DNA from: Aquisalimonas sp. 2447
GTDB taxonomy: Bacteria; Pseudomonadota; Gammaproteobacteria; Nitrococcales; Aquisalimonadaceae
Length of the DNA stretch: 64,000 nt
Assembly (NCBI RefSeq): GCF_012044895.1
Contig: NZ_CP050695.1
Coordinates: 1,704,501-1,768,500 of the forward strand
Direction of reading: 5' to 3'
Below the pieces are notes generated by a model. It saw nothing but the letters and a program-made list of their open reading frames with translations, was not told where the DNA came from and did no database searches. The position numbers were made by a program, and so were the translations under genes. Of the stretch, positions 56,787 through 64,000 are shown piece after piece (the stretch's first letter is position 1; every line of letters starts with the position of its first letter).

Positions 56787-59321
56787 ATGACCACGCCCCG
56801 AATCGTGGGTCTGGGCGCCTCGGCGGGTGGGTTGTCCGCGCTGGAAGCCTTTCTTGCGCACGTCCGGCCTGACAGTGGCCTGGCCTATGTCGTGGTCCAG
56901 CACCTGGATCCCACCCAGAAGGCGTTGCTGCCCGAGCTCCTGCAGCGGGTCACCACCATGCCCGTGCATGAGGCGGAGCAGGGCATGGCGGTGGCCCGCG
57001 ACACCGTGTACGTCATTCCGCCCAATACCGAACTGAGTCTGGCGGCCGGCACACTGCAGCTGGCGAGGCCCATCGAGCCGCGCGGCATGCGTCTGCCCAT
57101 CAACGTGTTCTTCTCGTCCCTGGCGCGGACGCTCGGGGGACGCGCCATCGCCGTGATCCTGTCCGGCATGGGCGCGGACGGCACCCTGGGCATGCAGGCG
57201 GTCAAGGCGGTGGGTGGCCTGACCCTGGTCCAGCAACCGGAGTCGGCCCAGTTCGACGCCATGCCGCAAAGCGCGATTGCGGCCGGGTGCGCCGACATCG
57301 TTGCCGTGCCCGAGGAGTTGGCGGCGCGCATCCAGGCCCATGTGGACAGGGTCCCGGAGCCCGTGGCCGCGGTGGACGACGCCGGGCGCAGCGCGGGACC
57401 GACGGAGCCGGTGGAACGTATCCTCCGTTCCTTGCGGCAACACACCCGGCATGACTTCTCCCTGTACAAACCCAGCACCCTGCATCGCCGCATCGAGCGT
57501 CGCATGACCATCCACGGGATCGACACGTTGTCGCTCTATGCCGACCTGCTGGAGCAAAGCAAGCAGGAAGTCGATCTGCTGTTCAAGGAGCTGCTGATCG
57601 GCGTCACCAGTTTCTTTCGTGACCCGGATTTCTGGGCGTACCTGGTCGAGACGGCACTGCCGGATCTGCTCGTGCAACGCCCGAAGTCCGAGCCGTTGCG
57701 GGCCTGGGTGGTGGGGTGCTCCACCGGAGAAGAGGCCTATTCACTGGCCATGGCGTTCTGTGAAGCGGCGGATGCCGTCGCCCAACCCGCGCCGACGCAC
57801 ATGCAGATCTTTGCCTCGGACCTGAGCCCGGACGCCATCGCCACCGCGCGTCGCGGTGAGTATCCGCTGTCCGTTGGCGATCAGCTCTCGCCGGAGCGCC
57901 TGGCCCGGTTTTTTACCCGCCACGAGAACCATTACCAGGTGAACATCGGGATTCGCGACATGGTGCTGTTTGCCCAGCACGATGTGGTGCTGGATCCGCC
58001 CTTCACCAAGCTCGATGTGGTGGCATGCCGCAATCTGCTCATCTACTTTGATGGGGCGCTCCAGCGCAGGCTGATTCCGCTGTTCCACTATTGTCTGCGC
58101 CCCGACGGGTTGCTGCTGCTGGGCAGTTCCGAGACCGTGGGCCGACAGACACACCTGTTCACGCCGTTACGGTCGCCCCTGCGCATCTATTCACGGCAGG
58201 AGACCCCGGCCATTGAAGGCCCCGAGTTCCTGTTAAAATCCTTTCCCCCGTTGTCCCGGGCGACCAGGGAGCATGCCGTGCCGACTCCAGACTTTCCCGA
58301 CGACAAGGCCGACAACGTCCAGGCGGCCGCCGATCATGTGCTGCTCCAGGTGTACGCACCGGCTGCCGTTCTGCTCAACAGCGAAGGCGATATCGTCTAC
58401 ATCAGCGGACGCACCGGCAAGTATCTGGAGCCCGCGGCGGGCAAGGCCAACTGGAACATCCACGCCATGGCCCGTCCGGGGCTGCGCGCTCCCATCGTCC
58501 AGACGCTCAAGCAGGCCCGTGAGCAGGCGGAGCCCGTCCATCTCCACGGCCTGAAAATGACGGAGGAACACGCCGGGCAGACCGTCGATGTCACAGTGCA
58601 GGCCCTGCATGAACCCGCCGCCCTGCGCGGCATGACCATGGTGGTCTTCCGGGATGTTGCCCGGGCACCCAGGCGGCGGGGGAAAGGGGGCCAGAGCGCC
58701 CTGGAAGCGGCCCACGAGGCCGAAATCCAGCAGTATCGGGACGAGATCATCGCCCTGCGCGAAGAGGCGCGGGTCTCGCGGGAAGAGCTTCAGTCATCGA
58801 ACGAGGAACTGCAGTCCACCAACGAGGAGCTGCAATCCACCAACGAGGAACTCACCACCTCGAAGGAGGAGATGCAGTCCATGAACGAGGAACTGCAGAC
58901 CATCAACAACGAACTGCACGCGAAGCTGGACGATCTGGCCCTCGCCCAGAGCGACATGCAGAACGTTCTCAACAGCATCGAAATCGCCATCGTGTTTCTC
59001 GATCAGAGCCTCAATGTCCGGCGCTACACGGAGCGCGCAGCCGGTGTCTTCAATCTGCGGGAAAGCGACATGGGCCGCCCGCTGAGTGACCTGACCACGA
59101 CCCTGGAATACCCCCACCTGAATGACGATGCGGCTGAAACCCTGCGCACCCTGGTGCCGACGGAGAAACAGATCATGGCCGGCGACGAGCGCTGGTTCTC
59201 CGTGCGCATCATGCCCTACCGCAGGCTGGACAACGTGATCGACGGTGTTGTCATCACCCTGTTCGACATCACCGATACGAAAACGCTGGAGGCGAGGCTG
59301 CGCCAGGATCCGCAGTCCTGA
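56787..59321 (+). CDS. CheB-CheR-PAS fusion protein
   Basis: 844 residues. CheB methylesterase domain (1-190) with Ser12 (GLGASAGG), His39 (VVQHLDP) and Asp in GMGADGT; CheR N-terminal and SAM-methyltransferase domains (about 210-480; LLIGVTSFFRDPDFW, VGCSTGEEAYSLAM, DVVACRNLLIYF); a long heptad coiled coil (SSNEELQSTNEEL, repeated); and a C-terminal PAS domain. Unlike many relatives it ends without a histidine kinase. No receiver precedes CheB. ATG 56787 is preferred; TTG 56769 overlaps the PAS gene stop. The adjacent PAS gene probably works with it. Confidence 0.92.
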   Translation: MTTPRIVGLGASAGGLSALEAFLAHVRPDSGLAYVVVQHLDPTQKALLPELLQRVTTMPVHEAEQGMAVARDTVYVIPPNTELSLAAGTLQLARPIEPRGMRLPINVFFSSLARTLGGRAIAVILSGMGADGTLGMQAVKAVGGLTLVQQPESAQFDAMPQSAIAAGCADIVAVPEELAARIQAHVDRVPEPVAAVDDAGRSAGPTEPVERILRSLRQHTRHDFSLYKPSTLHRRIERRMTIHGIDTLSLYADLLEQSKQEVDLLFKELLIGVTSFFRDPDFWAYLVETALPDLLVQRPKSEPLRAWVVGCSTGEEAYSLAMAFCEAADAVAQPAPTHMQIFASDLSPDAIATARRGEYPLSVGDQLSPERLARFFTRHENHYQVNIGIRDMVLFAQHDVVLDPPFTKLDVVACRNLLIYFDGALQRRLIPLFHYCLRPDGLLLLGSSETVGRQTHLFTPLRSPLRIYSRQETPAIEGPEFLLKSFPPLSRATREHAVPTPDFPDDKADNVQAAADHVLLQVYAPAAVLLNSEGDIVYISGRTGKYLEPAAGKANWNIHAMARPGLRAPIVQTLKQAREQAEPVHLHGLKMTEEHAGQTVDVTVQALHEPAALRGMTMVVFRDVARAPRRRGKGGQSALEAAHEAEIQQYRDEIIALREEARVSREELQSSNEELQSTNEELQSTNEELTTSKEEMQSMNEELQTINNELHAKLDDLALAQSDMQNVLNSIEIAIVFLDQSLNVRRYTERAAGVFNLRESDMGRPLSDLTTTLEYPHLNDDAAETLRTLVPTEKQIMAGDERWFSVRIMPYRRLDNVIDGVVITLFDITDTKTLEARLRQDPQS

Positions 59322-59346
59322 ACGTCGGCACCTCGGCGCCTCCTTG

Positions 59347-59360
59347 GTGCGGTATCGCAC
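59347..59360. promoter_or_regulatory. Palindromic motif GTRCGG-N2-YCGYAC, site 2
   Basis: GTGCGGTATCGCAC (one arm mismatch), followed by AGACTCC, 25 bp after the cheB-cheR stop. The tail ACAGAC is shared with site 4. Confidence 0.5.
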
Positions 59361-59451
59361 AGACTCCATAGACCCCGGCCGCTTATCGGGGAATGACTCC
59401 TGTCATGACTCCGGTGACCAGCGGGTAGAAAGACGATCAGGCTGAAGGAGG

Positions 59452-59476
59452 GCGGGCCCTGCGGGGCCCGCTTTTT
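59452..59476 (+). terminator. Intrinsic terminator after the cheB-cheR gene
   Basis: GCGGGCCC (59452-59459) pairs with GGGCCCGC (59464-59471) around TGCG, followed by TTTTT at 59472-59476. Strong Rho-independent terminator. Confidence 0.9.
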
Positions 59477-59504
59477 CCGCGTCATGATGGCTGCAGAGGC
59501 CTGC

Positions 59505-59518
59505 GTACGGAATCGCAC
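59505..59518. promoter_or_regulatory. Palindromic motif GTRCGG-N2-YCGYAC, site 3
   Basis: GTACGGAATCGCAC followed by CGACTTAA, 114 bp before the start of the HAF-repeat gene. It may act as that gene's promoter element or operator. Confidence 0.5.
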
Positions 59519-59632
59519 CGACTTAATGCAGCGCCGGGGGTTAATGTCGACAGGCGTCAGCGTGGATCGTGCCGTCGCCTTGGCGGAGGGGGCAGCGGCG
59601 TTACGTCCGTGACACACGACATGGAAGTCCAG

Positions 59633-60859
59633 ATGACCAATGCAGGACTGTCTGCCGCTGCGGGTGTTGTCGCCGCTGCGGCGATTGCGCTGGCGGGCTG
59701 CATTGATGGCAGCGGCGGTGGCGGTGGCAACGGGAACAGTAGGGGGGATGACATGATCGACGAGAGTGATCGCGCCCCTCTGCCGGATGGTGACACGGCA
59801 AACGGCGACGGTAACGACGTCGGCGGGTCCCGGGGAGATGGCCCCTTTACCATCACCGTTCTCGGCAATCTTCCGTTCCTGTCAGGCCCTCCCTTCGAAG
59901 ATCATCCGGTGACGACGCACGCCACGGACATCAACAACGCCGGCCAGGTGGTTGGCTGGAGTACATCGGGATGGGGCCAGGGTGATGGTCACGGAGTCCT
60001 GTGGACTGATGGCAATGTGCTGAATATCCAGCATTCTCAGTGGACCTCCCTGCACGGTATCAACGAGCAGGGACAAATTGTCGGCAGCGCAGGCAGCAGC
60101 GCGACAGTTTCGTTGAAAGCGTTCCTGTGGCAGCACGGGAGCATCATGGACATCGGTGATGTGCCCGCGTACGGAGGGAATGTCAGTTCAGCCCTGGCCA
60201 TTAACAGCAAGTCACAGGTGGTGGGCTGGGCTGTTGACGACCCTTGGGCATCAAGCCGATCCCGACGCGCGTTCCTGTGGCAGAACGGCCATCTGGTGGA
60301 CCTCGGCAGCCTGCCCGGAGGCGAAGATACAAGTTCGGCCCATGCGATCAATGCGCAGGGTCAGGTGGTCGGCGCGAGTTCCGTCGCGTTTCCGGGCTTC
60401 ATTCCCACGGCTGATGCCAGTCGCGCTTTCCTGTGGGAAAACGACGAGATGATCGACCTGGGCCTGGCAACGGGCCATGCCGTGGACATCAACGATCGGG
60501 GTCAAATCGTCGGGACGGGGAAGCTCGACGGCGAGCAGCGCGCATTCCTCTGGCGCGAGGGGGAGGTGGTCAATCTTGGCACCTTGCCCGGAGGCCATTC
60601 CAGCAGAGCCTCCGCAATCAACGAGGCAGGTCAGGTGGTGGGCGTTTCCGAGTCAGAGTCGGGCCCACGCGCCTTCCTGTGGGAGCAGGGGGGCGGTATG
60701 CGCGACCTGAACGATTTGATCCACCCCGGTGACCCCCATCACGGCGCTTTCGTCTTCGAAAAGGCACCGGCCATCAACGATCAAGGTCAAATCGTCACCG
60801 TTGGGCGCATCGACGGGGATGAGCACGCTCTGGTGCTGACTCCGGTGGAGCCCGACTAG
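59633..60859 (+). CDS. HAF-repeat lipoprotein
   Basis: Probable surface or periplasmic lipoprotein with a beta-propeller-like repeat fold; function unknown. The 408-residue product has a lipobox ALAGC with Cys23, a Gly/Asp-rich linker (about 25-70), and at least six repeats of the HAF type: DINNAGQVVGW, GINEQGQIVGS, AINSKSQVVGWA, AINAQGQVVGAS, DINDRGQIVGTG and AINEAGQVVGVS, each followed by AFLW and often DLGxLPGG. The signal lacks the usual Lys/Arg near the N-terminus. ATG 59633 is preferred over GTG 59609 and ATG 59621. Confidence 0.85.
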   Translation: MTNAGLSAAAGVVAAAAIALAGCIDGSGGGGGNGNSRGDDMIDESDRAPLPDGDTANGDGNDVGGSRGDGPFTITVLGNLPFLSGPPFEDHPVTTHATDINNAGQVVGWSTSGWGQGDGHGVLWTDGNVLNIQHSQWTSLHGINEQGQIVGSAGSSATVSLKAFLWQHGSIMDIGDVPAYGGNVSSALAINSKSQVVGWAVDDPWASSRSRRAFLWQNGHLVDLGSLPGGEDTSSAHAINAQGQVVGASSVAFPGFIPTADASRAFLWENDEMIDLGLATGHAVDINDRGQIVGTGKLDGEQRAFLWREGEVVNLGTLPGGHSSRASAINEAGQVVGVSESESGPRAFLWEQGGGMRDLNDLIHPGDPHHGAFVFEKAPAINDQGQIVTVGRIDGDEHALVLTPVEPD

Positions 60860-61130
60860 CCCGGGCGGGGGTGCCGGTAGGGCCGGCAGGACTCAGGCGG
60901 TGTTGCTCCGCCATCGACAGCAGTAGCCGGTCCAGAGCCTCCGCGGCCATTCCCGGTCATTCAGCCCTCCCTTCCAGCAAAAGTTTTTCTGCGCCGGTGC
61001 ATCCGGAATCGGATCCGGCCCGTATACCTCATGTAAGGCGCTACTGACGCCCTGGCCTGTTCATCAACGGCGAACGGGATGAGCCAGCGCCTTCGATAAT
61101 CAACCACGACATCCTTGAAGGAGTTTCACC
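60860..61130. other. Spacer before the small exported protein gene
   Basis: 271 bp; no coding frame with support. GAAGGAG at 61116-61123 is the ribosome binding site of the next gene. I could not recognise a confident promoter. Confidence 0.4.
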
Positions 61131-61502
61131 ATGATGATGCGCAACCTGATCACCACCGTCGCTCTTGCCGGCTTCGCAACCAGTGCGGCCGCCCTCGACA
61201 GCACCGAGCAGCGCCTGATCGACTACGGTTTCATGCCGGACGCTGTCCACCCCTCGCAGATCGTCAACACCGTCGACGTCTCCCACGGTAGCGTCGGCAT
61301 GGACAAGGCGGCCGAGCTTGGTTTCATACCCGCAGCCACCGAGGCACAGTCCTCCGGGCGGTACGAGGAGCAGTCCACCACCGAGGTGACCGGAACCGAA
61401 GCACGCCTCCAGGATCTGGGCTTTTTAGCGACGCAGCTGAACTTCCGGGTCGTTTCGTCCAGCGTCGAGGGCGAGGAGGTCGCCAGCAGCAACATCCGCT
61501 AA
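61131..61502 (+). CDS. Small exported protein of unknown function (123 aa)
   Basis: Not a family I recognise. Signal peptide MMMRNLITTVALAGFATSAAA (cleavage near residue 21), then a mature part of about 100 residues, acidic and Ser/Thr/Val-rich. It contains loosely repeated pieces, EQRLIDYGFMP, KAAELGFIPA and EARLQDLGFLA, which may be three helical repeats of about 40 residues. The strong AAGGAG site suggests good expression. It lies between the HAF lipoprotein and the site-4 palindrome. No cysteine in the mature part. Confidence 0.65.
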   Translation: MMMRNLITTVALAGFATSAAALDSTEQRLIDYGFMPDAVHPSQIVNTVDVSHGSVGMDKAAELGFIPAATEAQSSGRYEEQSTTEVTGTEARLQDLGFLATQLNFRVVSSSVEGEEVASSNIR

Positions 61503-61607
61503 CGGCCGCGGGGTGCCGACGCCAACGTCGTCGACACCCCACCGCACACGTTCCCGAAGCCCGGCGCCACGAAAGAGAGCACAGAACCGCGGGGGCGGCA
61601 ATACTGC

Positions 61608-61621
61608 GTACGGTTCCGTAC
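61608..61621. promoter_or_regulatory. Palindromic motif GTRCGG-N2-YCGYAC, site 4
   Basis: GTACGGTTCCGTAC, perfect arms, followed by AGACCCACC. It lies 106 bp after the small exported gene and 90 bp before a strong intrinsic terminator, so if it marks a promoter it would drive a short RNA. Confidence 0.55.
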
Positions 61622-61748
61622 AGACCCACCCGCCCCATGGCGTTACCGTTGTCGTGCGCTTTCCCAGCGTGGTTTGTAACTCAGCGTGGCGACCTCCCAG
61701 GTCGCATTGGGCCCCGGCCTCTCCCCCCGAGTGCTGGGGCATTTTTTT
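61622..61748 (+). ncRNA. Candidate small RNA between palindromic site 4 and a strong terminator
   Basis: About 120 nt with two consecutive stems: GCGACCT (61689-61695)/AGGTCGC (61699-61705) and the terminator stem GCCCCGG (61711-61717)/CTGGGGC (61734-61740), the latter with a 16-base loop reading CCTCTCCCCCCGAGTG. Unpaired CCTCTCCCCCC could pair with Shine-Dalgarno sequences, as in C-rich-loop small RNAs. No ORF with a start and ribosome site fits. The 5' end is guessed from the motif. Confidence 0.45.
61711..61748 (+). terminator. Intrinsic terminator with T7 run
   Basis: GCCCCGG/CTGGGGC stem (one G-U) followed by A and TTTTTTT at 61742-61748. It is 209 bp after the nearest upstream stop codon, too far to be the simple end of the small exported gene. 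Confidence 0.85.
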
Positions 61749-61934
61749 GCGCATTACACATGGATCGGACCTGGGGGACCTGGCAGCCGCGCCGGACTCC
61801 GCGTCACAAACGACCACTCGACAGCCTTGGAGAAACGCCGAGGACTCCAGAAACTCACGGCCTTCGCCTTCCGCGACCAGCCCTCGCTGCACCAGGAGCA
61901 TCTCGCACCGCCTCCACCCGATCAGAGTGTCGGG

Positions 61935-61962
61935 TTGCGGCGACGTCCGCGCTCGCTATAAT
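61935..61962 (+). promoter_or_regulatory. Sigma70-type promoter of the LuxR-type gene
   Basis: TTGCGG (61935-61940), 16-bp spacer, perfect TATAAT (61957-61962). Expected start near 61969, 24 bp before the ATG at 61993. Confidence 0.7.
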
Positions 61963-61992
61963 TTTTGATAACACGACATCGGGGCATCCGGA

Positions 61993-63136
61993 ATGGATGG
62001 ACGGCGGCTTGCTGCGCTGGGCGGCGTCATCGAGACCTTCTACGCGCGGGCGGCAGAGGGCGGGCCGTGGGATATTGATGCGCTTCGCGGGTATCTCGGG
62101 ACCGACTTCTGTCACGTCCTCTACATGAACGATCAGGGCATCATCCTCCAGGGCGTGTCGTCGGGGATCAGTGATGCGGAGCTCCACCATTACCTCACAC
62201 GCTGGGCCGGGCGCGATGAGATCGGCCCCAGCCTTTTTGCACGCTCACCGCGCAACGCCGTCACCAACGAGATGCTGATGAGCCGGGCGGAGTTCGAGGG
62301 CAGCGAGGTCTACGAGGGCTTCTACGAACCGGGTCGTGTCGTGCACTTCGCCGTCGGGTATCTGCCGGTGGATCGCGGCTTGAATTGCGGCGTCAGCGTG
62401 CAGAACGCCCGGGAGTCCGGCCCCATTCGGCCCGAGACACTCCAGGACATCGATGTTGTCATCCCGCATCTGCGACGTGCCATGCAAATCGCTCGCGCGG
62501 TCGAGGCCACGCGCAGGCAAGCCGACGCCGTCAACGGGCTTCTCGCCCACTGGGGGCTTGGACTCATTCAGTGTGATCGCCAAGGCACCATCCTGGCGCT
62601 TCAGGGGGAAGCGGAGTCGATGCTTCGGAAGGCCCGGGGCCTCGTTTGCTCCAGGGGAGGGCGCCTTCGCCTCGCTGATGAGGGGGCCGACCGGCGGTTT
62701 GCTACGTTGCTGCTAAACCCCGGTGACGCCCTGATGCACTCGGGCACGACGCTCTACCTGGATGACCCGAGAGACGGCAGTGGTCTTGAGCTGACTGTCC
62801 TGCCGTTTGAAGGCAATGGCGTGCCGGACGAGCAGCGCCTGGTACTTTGCCGTCGCGCCGGGCAGCCGGGCAGCATTGATCGGCGTTACCTGCGCCAGCG
62901 CTATAAACTCACGCCGGCGGAGGCCGACGTCATGGCACATTTGCTGGTGGGCCGGACGCTCGTGGATATCGCCACCACTAGGGGCTCGAGGATCGAGACC
63001 ATCCGAGGGTATGTGAAGCAGCTCCCTGCAAAAGCTGAACTGCTCGAACCAGGCGCAGCTTGTCTCCATCGGCTGGCAGGCTATTGGACTGCACCGCCCG
63101 GGCGCGCCGGGACGGTCGCTGGAGGCCACGGGTTAA
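61993..63136 (+). pseudogene. LuxR-type transcriptional regulator, frameshifted near the end of the HTH
   Basis: Regulator with an N-terminal sensor region of unknown type (about 300 residues) and a C-terminal LuxR helix-turn-helix: YKLTPAEADVMAHLLVGRTLVDIATT, then IETIRGYVKQLPAKAEL. In the starting frame the conserved end of the domain is lost after 63031-63050, but the +1 frame reads NQAQLVSIGWQAIGLH and stops at TAA 63134-63136, matching the family's RQAQLVxL ending. The total of 1144 bases is one more than a whole number of codons, so a single extra base explains it. The unshifted frame instead runs to 63357, into ssrA. Either a real recent mutation or a sequencing error. Confidence 0.72.
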
Positions 63137-63220
63137 GATGTGCTGGTGCCGCCTGGCCAGATCCGGGGGACGCTGCCTGTCCGACACCGTTACTGAGTCA
63201 GGGCCATTGGACCGGACCGG

Positions 63221-63249
63221 AAAAGAAAACCCCGCATGGTGCGGGGTTT
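63221..63249 (-). terminator. Terminator of ssrA (minus strand)
   Basis: AAACCCCGC (63227-63235) and GCGGGGTTT (63241-63249) around a five-base loop. On the minus strand the stem is followed by TTCTTTT, a T-rich tail. It also faces the LuxR-type gene from the other side. Confidence 0.85.
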
Positions 63250-63292
63250 GGAGGGTTCACTGGAAGTTGGTGGACTTCGTGGAACCAATATT

Positions 63293-63656
63293 TGGTGGAG
63301 GTGGGGGGATTCGAACCCCCGTCCGCGGGAGATCCACCGTCGGATCTACATGCTTAGCCCGCCTATTGCATTCGCCGAGCGCTTCCCGGCAGGCAGCGGA
63401 ACACGCTCAACTAGCCTGATTGATTTAACAGCGTGGGGTGCAGGCGGAACCCCCTCGCTGCGGTCCTGTGAGCTACGACCCCCGAGTCGGAAGCACAGGC
63501 ACTTGCCGGTCGGGGGCTAGCGGGATTTAGGCCGCTAGAGCGTAGTTTTCGTCGTTGGCAACTATTTTAAGTTGGCCATCATGTTTTACGAGGTGAGATG
63601 ACGTCCTCGGCATGCACCTCAGGTTTCACGACCCACGTCGAGACCATGACACCCCC
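63293..63656 (-). ncRNA. ssrA: Transfer-messenger RNA (tmRNA)
   Basis: 364 nt one-piece tmRNA that with SmpB rescues stalled ribosomes. The 5' GGGGGTG pairs with 3' CACCTCC; the T arm is GGTTCGAATCC and CCA is encoded. The tag frame starts at GCC 63557-63559 and stops at TAA 63527-63529, encoding ANDENYALAA, the usual gammaproteobacterial type ending in ALAA. Pseudoknot-rich regions flank it. smpB is the upstream neighbour on the same strand. Confidence 0.97.
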
Positions 63657-63730
63657 GAAGCGAATCGTTACCTACTGACTAGGTAAGGGCAGTATACCGT
63701 AATTCAAGGCCGCTGTGAGCCTGCACGTCG

Positions 63731-64000
63731 TCAGACTTTGTGCTTGAGCAGGCGTTCCTTCTGGCGCTGCCAGTCCTGCTGCTTCTTGGTCTCGCGTTTG
63801 TCCTGCTTCTGCTTGCCCTTGGCCAGCCCGATTTCGAGTTTCGCCAGACCGCGTTTCCAGTACAGCTTCAGCGGCACCAGGGTGTAACCCTGGCGTTCCG
63901 TGGCGCCGATAAGCCGTGCCAGCTCACGCCGGTGCAGCAGCAGCTTGCGCGTCCGCGTTGGGTCCGGCTTGACATGGGTGGACGCCGAGGGCAACGGCGG
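63731..64000 (-). CDS. smpB: SsrA-binding protein SmpB, 5' end cut by window edge
   Basis: Binds tmRNA and delivers it to stalled ribosomes. The visible 90 codons are the C-terminal half: [46 protein letters not shown] and the basic tail [24 protein letters not shown] (in part) that enters the mRNA channel. The frame is open to the right edge, so the start lies outside. The stop is 75 bp before ssrA on the same strand, the classic smpB-ssrA pair. Confidence 0.96.
   Translation of the reverse strand, partial: PPLPSASTHVKPDPTRTRKLLLHRRELARLIGATERQGYTLVPLKLYWKRGLAKLEIGLAKGKQKQDKRETKKQQDWQRQKERLLKHKV

Larger units (their letters stand above)
59322..59632. other. Spacer between the cheB-cheR gene and the HAF-repeat gene
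   Basis: 311 bp without a coding frame. It holds two copies of the palindromic motif (59347 and 59505) and a strong terminator (59452-59476). The segment 59361-59476 could be a short transcript bounded by site 2 and the terminator. Confidence 0.5.
61503..61992. other. 490-bp gene-free stretch with palindromic site, small-RNA candidate and promoter
   Basis: Contains a stem-loop after the small exported gene (GGGGTG 61510-61515 with CACCCC 61535-61540), palindromic site 4 at 61608, a small-RNA candidate ending at a strong terminator (61711-61748) and a good promoter for the LuxR-type gene (61935-61962). Short overlapping frames here have no homology. Confidence 0.55.

Noticed and set aside
63137-63357. 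C-terminal extension of the LuxR-type protein into the tmRNA gene
   Set aside because: Results from the frameshift; sequence lies opposite the ssrA terminator and 3' end and has no domain.

Overview
The window is a 64 kb, GC-rich, chromosomal stretch of a gammaproteobacterium. Supporting evidence is the order recA-recX-alaS-lysC-csrA-tRNA-Ser, the dnaX-ybaB-recR trio, RlmM, RsmF, DsbC, the divergent ppsA/ppsR pair, and a tmRNA tag reading ANDENYALAA beside smpB. The gene content (7Fe ferredoxin, TRAP transport, glcDEF, RhdA-type rhodanese, transglutaminase/DUF58/MoxR trio, many c-di-GMP proteins) and several acidic proteins would fit a halophilic or alkaliphilic Ectothiorhodospiraceae-like member of the Chromatiales, but that placement is inference.

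Layout. 0-12.6 kb: a cut-off SBF-type permease, MltB lytic transglycosylase, a TRAP uptake system (dctQ-dctM with dctP convergent), zinc-type glyoxalase I, a DUF3015 exported protein, a DUF4105 envelope protein, a lipoprotein hydrolase, a membrane protein and RsmF. 12.7-13.6 kb: a 32-residue aromatic-rich leader ORF, a perfect terminator hairpin, and a degenerate PheRS-alpha-like gene, which together look like an amino-acid attenuator controlling a pseudo-synthetase. 13.6-20.5 kb: rlmM, slipin, xerD, dsbC, fdxA, mutS. 20.8-29.5 kb: pncC-thpR-recA-recX-alaS-lysC-csrA, three tRNA genes (Ser-GCT, Arg-ACG, Ser-GGA) and a DUF4202 gene. 29.7-36 kb: a diguanylate cyclase, a truncated PHB-depolymerase remnant, dnaX-ybaB-recR, rsgA and orn.

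35.8-45.6 kb is central carbon metabolism: glcD-glcE-glcF-rhdA oxidise glycolate, and ppsA and its regulator ppsR are divergent. A DUF1249 gene and a glycerophosphodiesterase follow. 45.8-49.6 kb is the moxR-DUF58-transglutaminase operon. 49.6-63.1 kb is rich in regulators: a two-receiver response regulator with a dead first receiver, an M23 peptidase, an orphan ParA, a Crp/Fnr regulator divergent from a GGDEF-EAL protein with a damaged EAL site, a PAS protein and a CheB-CheR-PAS fusion, an HAF-repeat lipoprotein and a frameshifted LuxR-type regulator. A 14-bp palindrome (GTRCGG-N2-YCGYAC) recurs four times in the intergenic spaces of this part. The right end holds ssrA (tmRNA) and a partial smpB.

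Non-coding structure includes three copies of an inverted-repeat family (core GGACCTTCAGGTCC), a 37-bp perfect palindrome before mutS, a degraded duplication of the tRNA-Ser(GCT) 3' end, and a likely small RNA at 61.6-61.75 kb. No CRISPR array, insertion sequence or prophage was seen.
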